A stretch of DNA of 64,000 nt from positions 20,924,044 to 20,988,043 of the forward strand of contig NW_025335317.1 of assembly GCF_004798865.1 (NCBI RefSeq). Reading direction: 5' to 3'. The notes under the pieces were generated by a model. That model made no database searches. It was given only the letters and a program-made list of their open reading frames with translations, and was not told where the DNA came from. The position numbers and the translations under genes are program-made. Positions within the stretch are counted from its first letter, which is position 1; each line of letters begins with the position of its first letter. Shown one piece after another: positions 23,305 through 36,115 of this stretch. This DNA is from Varanus komodoensis (Eukaryota; Chordata; Lepidosauria; Squamata; Varanidae).

Positions 23305-25210
23305 CAGCTAGCTAAAATGCAGGACAGAAGCTCAAGGAAGCTGGAGATCGTCTCGATTGCTTTCCCACTCTGCACTGGATGACTCTAGGACTCCAAGTTT
23401 GAAGGACTGCAGAGGGACAATAGACTCAATGCCAGATGAAGGTGGGAGTTGTTTGTTTGTTTCAAACTCATTTCAGGTTGCCTGCAGTAAATTATACGTT
23501 GGTGGGAATGGAGATTGGTAAGCCTCTTCCAACTTTCTAATTTTGGGAGGTGCTGGAGGACAACATCCACCACCCTCACCTTAATCACCGGGCCCGTGCA
23601 GTCCAATGCATCATGGGAGCAGCAGGCTGGGGAAAGCAGGCAGAGAACTTGGAGGAAGCAAACCTGCTTGCTAGGACACTCTACAGTGGGCGCATGAGCA
23701 AGCAAAACAACAGCAGAAGTTGCTGATGATTTATCACTGAAGTTAATGGAGGAGGAAGTTGAACAAATGTGAAATGGGAGTGCTTTGTTCATTTCCTTAA
23801 TAGGAACCAGTGGGAAGAATTTGCATTCTTAATCGGTATGCAGGAAGGTATGGGGCTCAGTGAAAATTAATGACTTTTTAAAAGTCTGACAGTAAAGATT
23901 GCTCAGTGGCACAATAACAATGCTGGTTGGAAACTTTCTTATCTCAAAGATTGGGTTGGTGACAATGTGCTGGAAATAGCAATGAGAACAACAAGGAAAA
24001 GTACAGCTTTTACAAAGGATTGGAATGAAAACAAGGGATCAATGAGTACTTTGTGGAGCTTAACACAGGACCACTTCATTAAGGCTAGCTAAGCAATCCA
24101 GATTGCAACCAGATAGCTCTGGCCTATGGCTAGGTAGGCATAGAAATTCAAGTGCATTCTGCTTTCTGCATGATAATGATTTTTTGTATCCTACCCTCAG
24201 GGATATGACCCATACTGAATTGTCTCTGGGTGCTTCTCCTATTCACTTCTTCTTAGTATGGAAAGTACTTCTTTCTGCACTTGACTAGCTAAGCAAATCT
24301 CACCTAAAGTAACATTTCAAAATGAATTCCAATGCTCCTGCTTGGATAAGACTTCTGAGAAATGTTAATAGAGGGCTAGATAGTTGCAATAAAATTAAGG
24401 TTTGTACTGCTTGAGAAAGTGCTGAACCAGGGTTTTACTCAAGATGCATTATTTTCACCCACTATTTAAGGGCAGAATCCAATGAGGAACTGGGTCCACA
24501 TTGATTCTTTTATGCTCTACCAATTTCACAACCTGTGCAATGTGACTTAGCAGTTCTGGGGTAACATGAAATGAGTGGAAATGCCTGTTTCTTAAAGGGA
24601 GCAGGTCCATGGAGTTCAGTTAGGTGGACTCTGCCAAGCTGCATCCTTCCAGAGGGCCTTGGTATTAGCTAAATTCAAAATGTTTGGCTGAATGCCCTGG
24701 TATAAATACGTGGTTCTGACAATGCTTGGCAATGTCCCTGCCACAGAACCTTGTAAATGGAGATGTTTCATTTAAGTGACGGGCATCTCCGAATGTGCCT
24801 CTTGTGTCCTAGCTTCACTCCTTTTGTTGGGTAATGGCCTGAAATGACAAGAGACAGGGTGATTTGTCATGTGATAACTGATGATGGCATTCCTTAAATC
24901 CAAGTTATTAAACAATCAGTGATGTTATCATGATGATTAATGTAATGTCACCAGTGTGATGTATTAAAACGTATGTGCAAAATGGAATGCTTTCTAGAGC
25001 ATTTGTTGAAACAATCACATTTTGCTGGGATGTGTTTCCTTTCTCTGGAGACCCATTCATTCCTATAGGAGAAGCACAAGAGGTGGGGATGTCAACATTG
25101 AGATGGGGTGGGGGGAAACCTGCCCACAACCCTCTCATCCAGGTATTGGATGGCAGCAGCATTGCCTCCACCTGTAATGTTTGATCCACTAAATTTTGTG
25201 CTTTTTCCTA
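23305..25210. other. unassigned non-coding DNA
   Basis: No gene or repeat is recognised. A 135-codon minus-strand frame at 23385-23792 has no family features. Confidence 0.5.
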
Positions 25211-25214
25211 AAGC

Positions 25215-25310
25215 AGGAGTGTCAAACCTGAGATGCATGGGCCATATCCATCCCATCTGGGGTCTCAATTGGGCCCCATGGGGTTCCCTAGATGACCCCA
25301 CTCCTTTTGA
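25215..25310. mobile_element. possible hAT-type element end
   Basis: GCAGGAGTGTCAAACCTGAG followed by ATGCATGGGCCATATCC resembles the CAGGGGTGTCAAAC...GGGCC ends of non-autonomous hAT elements. The other end was not found. Confidence 0.35.
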
Positions 25311-25766
25311 TTCTATCCTCTTCCTCTTAGTCTCATTTGACCTCATCCCCGATTGTCCTTGGCCTCTTCCACCTCCAGATTTGCCTCCTAACAGCTTCTT
25401 TGAAACTCCCCTTGGGATTGGTCTTTGTTCTGTAGCAATGAATATCTCCTTTCACTTTATGGGCATAGCAAAAAACCTGTGACTTAGTTTTGAATCAAGG
25501 TCTCAGGCTGCATGACTTGCATATTGGTTTCTTGAAAGAAACCACGCTAACAAGCTAAATATAAAGAACCAGAAGGAACAAGCTAACAAGTGATGGGAAA
25601 TTAGACTTAAATGCCTGTGTCTAAAGTGTTATCTATACTAACTGCAAAATTATTATCTAAAGGTGGATCTTTTTGTAGTCAAAAAGGCACCATCCACATA
25701 CAAGAAGAGGTGGAATATTATGCTTTGCACAAAGCCATTTGCTTAAAAGAAGAAGCTAAGTGGGGT

Positions 25767-25832
25767 GCCTGGAGGAATCTTGTCCATGGGGTCGCGATGG
25801 GTCGGACACGACTTCGCGACTAACAACAACAA
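25767..25832 (+). mobile_element. BovB/RTE LINE, extreme 3' end
   Basis: Reads WRNLVHGVAMGRTRLRD (the BovB ORF2 terminus), then a stop and the TAACAACAACAA tail. Only about 66 bp remain. This short end is well preserved, with intact CGCGATGGGTCGGACACGAC. Confidence 0.85.
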
Positions 25833-27660
25833 GGCAAAAGAATCCAATGAGAACTGACTGTCTTCAGTGGGCACAGTTAACTGACTTTTGGGGTTAGCAG
25901 TTGGAGGGGGAAGAGAGAATAGAATGGAATATCCAGGCAGAGGTCATAGCTGGCTGAAACTAGGAAGAATTCTCCACACTGCAGATTTCTGTTGCATGCT
26001 CCAGTTATACTAAACGAAACCTCAATTGAATAAAAGAAGAATGATGTTATATTTGCAGGGAATGTTCCTTCATCAGGGACTCAGGGACTTCAATCAAGCT
26101 AACCTTGTAAGTCTTGCTAAAAGCAATGGGTCATGACATATGTAAGACCAATTCATTTCAATTGGACTTAAGCTTTGCTATTTTTAGCTGGTAAGTAATA
26201 TTGACAGGAAAACAATGCATTCCCACTGATCTTTATAAAAAGAGGTTGATGCGTTTCTATCAGCTGGCGCACTGAAGGGATGCTAATGTGCACAAAAGGT
26301 TTTGATGACTTGTCTCTTAGTAAGAATTTTATTTAGAAAAGGAACCTGACTTCACTTCTACATGTCTGCTTTTCAAAGGAGCTAATCTGCACCCAAAACG
26401 TAATGCATTTGCATAATAAACAATGATATGACTCACAAATACAATCCACACACAAAAAGGGTGCCTTCTTTATGTAATAGGGTGATACAAGCTTTGTACT
26501 CCACATGGTGCTTTAGATATGGGGCTAGCTTTTTGATGACCAAAAATGCCAACTTGCCTTACAAGCATGGAATCCATTATGGGGTTCTTTTAAATACACT
26601 CCTGTGACTCTCACAAATGGCAGGAAGAGTTTAGGGTGTAGTTCAGGCAACTAAGGAGGGATGATTATTGCAGTTCAGAAACGCCAGAACTTGTCATTCT
26701 CCCTCTCTTTTTTCTGGTAGATTCAAAATGCTCTTGCAAAGGCAGTTCTGAATAACCTTGAGGTCTGCAGCCCAGGATTTACCTGGTTATATGAAACTGC
26801 TAAGTGATGAGTATAACTGGCCATGCCACTTTGCCCGGTCTTTCCTTAAGTTGTAAATTTTCTTTCAGAGAGGATTTCTGTTCTAATCCCTTTGCCGTAG
26901 ATGTCCCTTCTGAGCTGTCTTAATCCCTTCATTCTGTGTTTTCCTTCTTGACATTTTTTTCCTTGCAAGCACTGCATTCTCTTCCATGCTTCCCTTTCTT
27001 CTTCTGTCCCTTCTTCCCTAAATGCTCCAACTTTCCCTGCTCTTTCCTCTCTGTAGGACCTAAGCAGCTTGACCAAAGATAGCCAGTGACAGCTGAAAGC
27101 TCCTCTCTGCTGGCTCTCCAGCCCCTTGGAGACATAAGAACAACTTGGCCAGTCAGTGACCACCATGAACTCTTTAGCACTCCCCATAAGAGCAGGGAGA
27201 AGCAGCCTTTCTGGGCTCATAAGCATGTCTTGCAGTTTAGGAAACTGCCCTGGGGGTTACCACCAAATGGCTACAATGGGGTATGTGACCATTCACAAAG
27301 GAGAAGCACCTTGTCCAAAAGACTGAGTCACGGTAGAGGTGGACTCTCAATGTCAAGATACTAAGCGATTCCTTTGAACGTACGATTTTCAGCATCAGTG
27401 ACAGAAGGCAAACTCGTTTTCTCCCTACCCCTCACCAGCCAACTCTCTTTTCCTTTCATTGTCTGACACACCATAGACTCTCCCTCTCTCCCTCCTGATC
27501 TTGCTCACAAACACATGCTCATTCCACACATCCAGCCGTTCCTTCCTTATCCATTTGGACACACTCTCCATACAGCCACTGAGTGTACATACAAGCATTG
27601 ATATGTATTCACCCCTTCACCTTCTCAGTACAAGCTCATGGAAAAACACAATCTCTCTCT
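25833..27660. other. unassigned non-coding DNA
   Basis: No gene is seen. A possible scrap of palindromic family 2 lies at 26125-26200. A 126-codon minus frame at 26846-27226 is not recognised. Confidence 0.4.
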
Positions 27661-27663
27661 TTC

Positions 27664-28110
27664 AGGATTTATTTTATTTATTACATTTTGATAACACCCA
27701 ATAGCCGAAGCTCTCTGTGTGGTTTGCAACAATTCAAATCATAAAATACAACATAAAATACAACATAAAAGTTTAAAACTACAGTATAAAATAGATATAA
27801 AACCAAAGTAGAGCATAGAAGCAGTACAAAGATTTAAAAGACTGCAAAATACACAAATAAATAAATAAATAAAGGAAAGAATAGAGGCTGAACTTTGTGG
27901 GAAGTTCTTTCCGCTACTGGAGTGCTGCAGCAAAGAAGATGCTCTTTTTAGGAGCTACTAACACCACTTCTTTTGGTAGATGCTCCTGAAGAAGGACCAA
28001 TTTCAGATAAACTGGCCACAAGGCATTTAGGGGTTTGAAAGTTAATATCAACACTTTGAATCAGGTCTGGACACATACTGGCAGCCAGGGCAGATGGGGG
28101 AATACTGGCC
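27664..28110 (-). mobile_element. L2-type LINE, 3' end, diverged
   Basis: On the plus strand it starts with an inverted tail (ATTTTATTTATTACATTTTG) and the inverted 3' UTR block ACACCCAATAGCCGAAGCTC. It continues through the A-rich segment with (AAAT)n at 27855-27872 and then inverted ORF2 C-terminus sequence (GAAGTTCTTTCCGCTAC, GAGCTACTAACACCACTTC, CAAGGCATTTAGGGGTTTGA). Its 3' UTR differs from the 1-300 subfamily. Coding similarity is heavily broken. Confidence 0.6.
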
Positions 28111-29510
28111 TAATAGGACAACCAGGAAAGGCAGGTTTCTGGTTTCTGAAAGAGCTCTCAATTGCCCACCTTTTTTGGTATCAGTATCTCCCTTCAGGCA
28201 GGTGGACAAGATTCCAGGGGGAAACATGCTTCCAATCTCCTCTCCTTTAGCAATGTCACATTTACCCAGCCGGCTCTCCACAGTGACCCCAGTGCCATAG
28301 AGCCAAGAGCTCATGCTGTTGTCATGAGAAGCCTTGAAAGAACTGCAGGGCAGGAGAGAAAGAGGCAGACAGCCTCAGCCAGCTGGCAAACGACCATCCT
28401 CCAGCTCTGAATATCACCTAGAACTTGATAAGTAGAACCACGGAGTAGGATAATGCTTGAGAAGGGCGAGGCAGGGTTGCTATTAGCAATTAAGAACAAG
28501 ATGCCCTGCCTGTTTGTCATGGTTTTCATCTCCTGGCTGCTGTTTAGCAGCACGAGAGAGCATTCAAGCAGAGGGAAGATCGTTATGGCATTGCAGCCCT
28601 GTGCTTTTGACCACCATTTGGAGATTAGTCATTCAGAAGGGTGTGTGGCAAGAGGAGGTCCACACTGTTGGAATGGCCTTTGCAGGACGAGTAGCTGGAG
28701 AAGGAGATGCCAAGATCATAGCTTCACCTCTTGAAGACGAAATGCCAAATTTAGCATTCAGAGGTGATGAGACAAAATGATTGGAAGCAACGATCTCTAA
28801 GAGTACTCATCTAATTAGCCGACACTGCTGAAAATCCAGTGCTAGCTCTTTCATTAACAATATTAGGGTATGATAGAACCTTAGCTGCAGCTGGAGAAAT
28901 CTTCAGGCAGGCTCATTTGGCAGGAGCTGTACTAGAAAAACTGTCATATCGCTGTTGTCAGGCTGTGCATTGTGATAATCTATCTGTCACAGATCTAGTA
29001 ATACAGACTTACGGGATCTCAAGTGTGTCACCGCTTTTTTGGACTCCCACTTCTAAGAAAGGTCAGCATGGCTTCTGTGGCAGCTCCTGTGGGATAGAGG
29101 CACAGGGTAGACACATGCCCTCTTTTGCAGAAGACAGTCCACTATCTGAAGGGATGCTGGAGGACTGGCATGTATTTTGAAGGTGTATTTTCAATAAGAA
29201 CCATCAGAATAAGAACCATCAGAAAGAACAGGCAGGCCTTGGAGTTGCCCATCAACAACACCAGGGCAGTAAAGTACACAAGGCCCCTGGCTGCAAGCTT
29301 CCACACAATGTATTATATTTCTATTTAAATCACTATAATACATTCTGAACGTGCAGAAATACACTCAGGTGAACACAGACAAGCTATATGCAATTTAGTG
29401 TCTTGATTCCTTTCTGGCAATTCATTTCTTCTGTTTTTGGCAGTTCCTAAGTGGCAGCTTATAAAGGATGTATGTGCTGTCTCTTTTGACCCTTTCCCCA
29501 CAGAGTCCTA
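28111..29510. other. unassigned non-coding DNA
   Basis: Open frames to 113 codons without family features. A small direct repeat of AAGAACCATCAGAA lies near 29197-29228. Confidence 0.4.
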
Positions 29511-30349
29511 GGCTAGGGGTAGACAACACGAGGCCCCCTGGCCGCAGGCGGCCCTTGCTCTTTTTCAGTTTAGCTTGGTAAATCTATATTTTTAAAAGGC
29601 ATCTGGACTGGCTATAGTTTGCAAGCCAATATTGATCTGTTTAGCACTATTGAAGCCACTGTGGAGCATTAAAAGGTTCAAAATTAGCTTGCAGCCAAGC
29701 TAATTTTCCCCTTTTGGTGCTTTATGGCTTCTACAGATGCCTCTATTTATTTGTCATCAGAAAGCTGTATAGTTACAAGCTTGTAAAATGGTTAATGCAC
29801 CAAAAATACTGTTTTCTAAAGAGATGTATGTCTGGGAAAAAAACCTACAGGACAAGATTACATAGCTTTGAAAAAGGTGCACAGAGGTGCTTTAGTTAGC
29901 TTTCAAAAACAATGCATCAGAGTTGCTTCCATTTAGAAAAATGTGGATGGAAATATGCATGAATTTCCATGCAAGGAAAAAAAAGAGGTCAAGATCTGTA
30001 CCTGAGTTGGAACAAGCATTGAAGTGGAAATTAGTTTTGCTGATTTGAATGCTTCTCGTTTTTAATGTGTGCTTTAGCACATACCAGCACATTCCTGAAA
30101 TGGTTGCTCGGAAGAAGCTATGAATGGCAACTGAGAACAGAATTTCAGTTTGGTTCAAAGAGTGATGCTTGTGTGCACAGTTCTAGGCACGCAGACACAG
30201 AAATACAAGAACACCTGGTATACTATTGTTGGATACCACACAAAGTGAAACATATTCAAGTGATGTGAGGCCCAGTGATGTGGCTTACATCCTCGGAGTG
30301 ATGCAATTACTACCTGTCTACTTGCTTATTGTTCATCCTAGCTTGCAAA

Positions 30350-31290
30350 ATCAGCCTGGCTGGGCTTAAAAACCATGCAGTCCAGTGTTCACTGAAAAGG
30401 GAAATATCATTGGATCCCTCTGATCTGAATAACTATTGCCTAACTATTGTTAAAGTGCCAGCATCTCAGTTGTGCTCAAAGAGTTTCTGGAAGAAATGAT
30501 TTATCTGCATTCTGTTTAGCCTGCTGTTTGCCTTGGGTGTGGGATTTAAATGGATTTGGTCATCCTCAGAGATGACTTTTATATGGAAATGGATTTTAGG
30601 GGTGGGCTGCAATCTTGTCAGTTCTTTTGGACTTGTCAATGGCATTCAATACCATTATGGGTTGTTGTTTTTTTTTAAAGGTTCCTGGAAGAGATGGATC
30701 ATGAGGATCTTTAACTGACTGCACTCATTCCTGGGAGGTGGGACCCAGAGGATGGTGCTGGGAAACTATTTCTCCCTTTGGTCCATGGCTTAGGCATGTA
30801 GAACATACTGCTTCTACCTTGTTCAATGTGCACTAGCTGCTTGCCTCCCCTTCGCCCCATTTAAGATTCAATTTAAAGTGTTGATCATACCATTTAAAAC
30901 TCTTAACCATTTGCTGCCTGGGTACTCAAAATGCCATCTCCTGCCATATATTTCTCTTCACATGCTTTACTTAATATTTAAGGCCTTTCTCCAAGTTCCA
31001 TGTCTGAACAAGGGACAATGGACAGCTGCAAGAAACAGGTCCTTTCTGGTTGTGGCCCTCACTTTGTGGAATACTCTTTTCTGAGAGGCTCCAACAATTT
31101 ACTTTTTCAGGCATTTGATGTCTGTTCCAGAAGGCCTTGAGTTGATTGTTTTTTTTTTGCTATAGTTTTCTTAGTGCATTACATCCAGGATTGATGTTTT
31201 GTGACATTTTAATGTCCATAATGTTATAACATATCCTATTTAATTTGTATGGGTGTATGATGTTTTTATACCATAAATTACTTGGAGGTA
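30350..31290 (+). mobile_element. L2-clade LINE, reverse transcriptase to 3' UTR, heavily decayed
   Basis: Ordered plus-strand blocks match L2 ORF2: LDPSDLNNY (about 30411), a degenerate D.S.AF.T..H..LL region (about 30620), SFLGGGTQRMVLGNYFS (about 30727-30775), RFNLKC-like IQFKVLIIPFKTLNHLLPGY (about 30867-30920), and a final AARNRSFLVVALTLWNTLF. Many stops and frame changes separate them. The 3' UTR fades by about 31290. It covers more of ORF2 than most other copies here. Confidence 0.75.
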
Positions 31291-31400
31291 CACTTTTTTA
31301 ACCAAACTCTCAGTGTGGCACCAAGTATAAACAGATTTAACTATGTTTGTAGGCAATTCCTTGCAGAGGGAGCTGCTACAATCAAATGCAATTCTAGCTG

Positions 31401-31542
31401 ACAGTGCAAGGATGCAACCCTACCCATTTGAGCATTCAGTTCATTGACAGTATTGGCAGTTACTTATGAGTAAACATAATTTAAGACTTCTGGAAATCAT
31501 CTTAAATTCAGCAGGGCGATAAACTAAGGCTGCAACCCAGCA
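31401..31542. mobile_element. palindromic MITE-like repeat, family 2 (copy 3)
   Basis: GTGCAAGGATGCAACCCTAC at the left and CTAAGGCTGCAACCCAGC at the right, with TTACTTATGAGTAAACATAA in between. Layout as in the other copies, with an extra internal stretch. Confidence 0.45.
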
Positions 31543-31934
31543 TATAACTAGATAGTAATGTGTTAATTGATTGCAGTGTAGCTATTCTGCACACTAAGAA
31601 CTCTATTTCCACACCCTTTTTAGAAATGCTGATCTCTTGTGTGCGTACTTACGTTTGCGTGCATATATGATGCATATGCATAAATACAAAAATATAATCA
31701 GTCTGTAAACAGGACTTTGAATACCATGGTTGTGAGTATGCAACATACATCTTTGATACATACATCAGATTCTGCTAAAACCTGAAGCCCAGGCTCCTCA
31801 CCCTGTTGTTGAACTTGCACACTGGCCTAAGTTATTCGTGTGCTAGTATTGCTGGTGCTAAGCCACTTCAGCACCAGGTCTCCTTGCAGTCAGAGAGCTC
31901 CCACACAAGTCTGCCTTCTCATTTAGCTCTAGGT

Positions 31935-32199
31935 AGGTTGGTCCATTTGGCTTTGGCCACCTAATGAGAAGGAAGGACTCACTGGAGAAGACCCTGGTGC
32001 TGGGAACAATTGATGGCAGAAGAAGAAGGGGACGACAGAGGATGAGGTGGCTGGATGGAGTCACTGAAGCAGTTGGTGTGAGCTTAAGTGGACTCCAGGG
32101 GATGGCGGAGGACAGGAAGGCCTGGAGGAATGTTGTTCATGGGGTCACAATGGGTTGGACACTACTTTGCAACTAACAACAACAAGGTTGGTCCAATTG
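31935..32199 (+). mobile_element. BovB/RTE LINE 3' end with 15-bp target duplication
   Basis: The element occupies about 31950-32184 and reads FGHLMRRKDSLEKTLVLGT, GRRRRGRQRMRWLDGVTEA and EDRKAWRNVVHGVTMG, then a stop and the CTAACAACAACA tail. It is flanked by AGGTTGGTCCATTTG (31935-31949) and AGGTTGGTCCAATTG (32185-32199), one mismatch in 15. This defines a complete 5'-truncated insertion. The translated segment is open, so it is among the younger LINE copies in the window. Confidence 0.9.
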
Positions 32200-32950
32200 C
32201 TGCTGAAAGCAATCTGATTGGACAGCCTTGATTAAAAATAATCCCTGGCCTGCCCTAGCTTCTAGTGAATAAGAGTGTAGGTTAATTATCTCCCCTGGGA
32301 GTGGAGGGATTCAATTCAGTTGTTAGAGGGAACAACAGGCAAAAGGTAGCTGATTTGTGAAGGGATGTGCTTTGCAAGGGCTCAGGTCCTTTGTGTGGTA
32401 ACTAAGTGATAACCTAGATTCTCAAATTAGGGATTATTCTGCTCCTGAATTTATATGAATTTCTCTATAGCCCTAAAAACCTGAGCCTACACTCAGCCCA
32501 AACTATAGCTAGTCTTCACTTTATATTTATAAGCAGCCTCTTCCACTAGACCTGTACAGTGGCTCTTGTCAGTACATAGTATGTATTATTTATCTTTCCT
32601 TCTTTTAAACTTGGGTTTAGTTACCTGGACTCTGTTGAGCAAGGCTGCCATGTGAATTCCTGCTGGATTTCCCCCCTGGGATTTGGCTCCCACCTGTAAA
32701 TATTCTAAGGGTTCTTTTGGGATTTTACTTGCTTTGGTGTCCTCCTCTTTTGGATTTATCTGATAATCTATGCATTTTAGATCATTTTCTGAGTATTCAA
32801 TATAAATATGGCAACATGTATATTAAGAAATCAGTAATTAACACTTACCTTCATGCATGCGGAATTCTGATGGAATGAACCTAGCACAGGGAAAAAAGAG
32901 TACCCATGAAAAACTGAGCATGGCACATTCACCTATCCCTGCTTCTTGCA
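32200..32950. other. unassigned non-coding DNA
   Basis: No gene or repeat is recognised. Confidence 0.5.
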
Positions 32951-32954
32951 GTGG

Positions 32955-33035
32955 AACCAGCCAAGGACATGGTCCCATTTGGAATACTATATACAGTTCT
33001 GGGCCATCCCATTTCAAAAAAGGTGTGAAAGAACC
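32955..33035 (+). mobile_element. CR1 LINE, internal ORF2 fragment
   Basis: Reads SHLEYYIQFWAIPFQKRCER, matching the CR1 block PHLEYCVQFW.P.FKKD. Only about 80 bp are recognisable, on the opposite strand to the other CR1 copies. Confidence 0.6.
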
Positions 33036-33296
33036 AGAAGTCATACAATATGGCCATTAAGTTTGGGACTGAACATCACGGAAATGGGCAACGCACAGCT
33101 TGTGGTGTCCTCTACCATAGCTGCCATTCCAGCAGAAATCTGCTGGGGAACAAAGGCGTGTAGGAAGCAAATCCATTTTTCTCGGCAGGCGCGTGCTTCC
33201 TTAGCCTGCCTAACAGCTCTTTGTCGGACTGGTTGGTAGGGGAGCATGATACTCCTAGATACAAGGCCCATGCTCCCCATCAGCTTTGCTGCTGGG

Positions 33297-33437
33297 AATT
33301 TATTTATTTATTTATTTTTCGATTTATATTCTGCCTTTTTCTACAAAGGGCTCAAGGCAGCTTACATCTCCTCCTCCATCTTATCCCCACAACAACCCTG
33401 TGAGGTAGGCTGTGCTAAGAGTCTGTGACTGGCCCTG
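33297..33437 (-). mobile_element. tRNA-SINE 3' body
   Basis: The plus strand starts with an inverted (AAAT)n tail and runs TTCGATTTATATTCTGCC, then CCCCACAACAACCCTGTGAG and GTAGGCTGTGCTAAGAG. It is the same body type as the SINE at 645-873. The tRNA-like head is missing or too degraded, and just beyond lies a small direct repeat of ATGGAAATCTG. Confidence 0.55.
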
Positions 33438-33439
33438 AT

Positions 33440-35138
33440 GGAAATCTGCATCCATGATGGAAATCTGGCCATGAGGCCATTTCTGGTAGGGCAGCCAGTT
33501 TTGATAGCACTGGAAGAATCAGAGCAGGTAAGCAGCTCAGAGTGGGTTCTAGGGAGGACGGTGTGGACCACCAATCCACTAAAGTTCCCCACCAGTGCCA
33601 TAACCACTTACCTTGTTGAATATCATAATAATCACTTCTGCATATACTTGTATAAAATTGTATTTCAAAAGACATCCAGGTTTTCCATGATCAATTAGCT
33701 TTATGAGGAAAGTTTAAGAAGGTTGGAGGTTGGGCTTTCAGTTTAAAAAAAGGGATTCATACAATTGGGAATGGTGTGATGAGAGTCAATAAAGATAAGT
33801 TTCACGTTGTCTTGTGGCAAAATTGGATTAGCAACAAAGGTTGTTGACCTTAGGCTCTATGAACTGGTGGACCCCAGTGCTCCCACTGATTCTGCTCCAG
33901 AAGCAAGACTCACATCGTGTGCAATAGAAACTTAACATTTCTGGCAGAAACCAGAACTCTTATGTCTGAAATAGCAGAGCTTTCATAAAGGAGTTCCACC
34001 AACCTGCTTTGATCTACTAGCATTTCTACACATTTTGGGTCTTCCTGTAACAAGTGTGAACTCATGAAACCAAGATTCGGTTTGGATGCCTGGATATACT
34101 TCTTGACAGTTAGGACTCCTAGGATAAGGAATGGACTGGTTGAAGCCCCATTGGTTGGTTGGTTGAAGCCGCATTGGTGATGGTGTTCAAGGTTAGGCCA
34201 GACATGCACAAGGAAAATTGGGATAGAAGAGAAAGGACATCTTCAGACAGGAATGCATACTAGAGATGCTTAATGAATCTGATATTTGCAAAATCCAATA
34301 CAAAATGATGTGATCTGCACTCTCTGAAGAAATATGTGGATTATTTGACACTTCCCGTATGTTTGAGGCTGCTTAAAATGCACGCTAAGATTACTTAGAC
34401 AAATCACTTAGAGAAATGCCTTTATGCATGTATATTGAGAGAAAATAAATTGAGAAATGTTACTTTGAGGTATACATTAAAATATTTATCTATATTCAAT
34501 GCAGATTTTTTTAAAAATGGAGATGAATATAGAAATGGGACAGAATGAACTTCTGAGTGAACACATTGAAAAGTTGTATGGACTGGGAATGGGCTGGTTT
34601 GGCAATTCCTAATGAACAGGCATGAGGACTGAGAGATGTGAGAATAAGGCAAAGGGAGTTAGGAAGGGGAGCAGGAACCTGTGCATCTGAGACAATGACA
34701 CTGGTTCTTTTATGAATGGAGTACCATTTCGTTTATGCAGTGGCCATTGGGTGATCTCCTTAGATGTGTTTTGATGACTAGGAAAGAGAGAATCAGATCA
34801 GTTAGGTTTGCTGTGTGATTTTCCTACCATAACCTCTTAACCTTGTTCATCTTAATCCCATTCTTGCATGCCCACCTTAATAATCCATCACTGTTTATTG
34901 TGCAGTCAAAATTCATAGAGACATTTCAAAACAGTTTTAAACAGAATTGCAAGTTCAGGAGGTTGGGGACTTTTCTGGAAAACTGTGCTCCTGTTTCTGT
35001 GCGAGGTTGCAAGTAGGGCAAAATCAAAATACAAATGAACCCACTTCCAAAAAACGTTTTCATACATCCTACTTAGAATATCCTCTCCTTTTGTCAGTTC
35101 AATTTTTTCCTTGGCCAATTTATAGTCACCTATGCTTG
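33440..35138. other. unassigned non-coding DNA
   Basis: No gene is seen. A small TTGGTTGGTTGG run lies near 34149. Confidence 0.5.
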
Positions 35139-35139
35139 C

Positions 35140-36115
35140 TTGCTTGCTTTATTTATTTATTACAGTTCTATACTGCCCTATAGCCCACTGATTACACATT
35201 TAAAAACATATAGCAACAATAAAATAATCATATTTAAATAAACAAAAACAATAAAACTAATATAACAGAGGCTGACAACCTACAACAGTTATTGCACAGC
35301 ATGGCAGTGAATATAATACAGAGTTAAAACAGATCTCATCTATTAAAATATCTGGAAAATAAAAAGAGTTTCACCTGGTACCAAAAAGAAAACAAGGATG
35401 GAACAAGGCACACCTCCTTGGGGAACATGTTCCAAAGATGGGGCTTAACTCCCTTCTCCTAATTTTCACCCTGCTTACTTCTTTTGGGGGTGATTCCCTG
35501 AGAAGGACCTCATCTTCGGTCCAGGTAGGAACATATGCAGCAAGGAATTCCTTCAGATAACCTGGCCCCAGACCATTCTGGGCTTTCGACGTTAACATCA
35601 GCACTTTGATTTGGGCCTGGGCGCAGTAGAAGAGGACTGGCGTGATATGGTCATGTTAGCCAGTCCTCATTAATAGCTGCTCTGCTCTGTTCTGAATCAG
35701 CTGGAGTTTCTGGACTGCTTTTGAGCCCCACATAGAGCCTGTTGCAGTAATCCAAGCAAGCATGGGTATAACTGGAGCCAGGCTCTGCCTGTCCAGAGAG
35801 GGTTGTAGTTGGCAATTCCGCCTAAGTTGATAAACGGTGCTCTGTGCCAATGAGTCTGCCTGTGACTCAAGTGATGAGTCTGGGTCCAGGAGCACCCCAA
35901 CGACAAACCCTGTCCTTCCAAGACAGGCTGCAAACCTCCTCACTGGACAGGTGGTCTCCCCACCAACAGTGCCTCTGTCTCATCGGGATTGAGTTTCAGT
36001 CTACTGGCCCTCAGCCAGTCCATTACAGAGTCCAGACACTGATTTAGAATGGCCACTGCCTCACCTGAGTGTGGTGAAGAAGAGAGGTAGAGCTGGGTGT
36101 CATTGTCAGTTTCTC
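35140..36115 (-). mobile_element. L2-clade LINE, reverse transcriptase C-terminal half and 3' UTR
   Basis: On the minus strand, from high to low coordinates: SRLKLNPDETEALLVG (about 36003-35955), GVLLDPDSSLESQADSLAQS (about 35890), AVQKLQLIQNRAEQLL (about 35700), a LKAQNGLGPGYLKEFLAAYV block (35600-35530), and a degenerate terminal block. The A-rich 3' UTR ends in an ATTTATTTATTA-type inverted tail at 35147. Frames are broken in several places; many blocks are still easy to read. About 975 bp, one of the longer LINE copies here. Confidence 0.85.
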
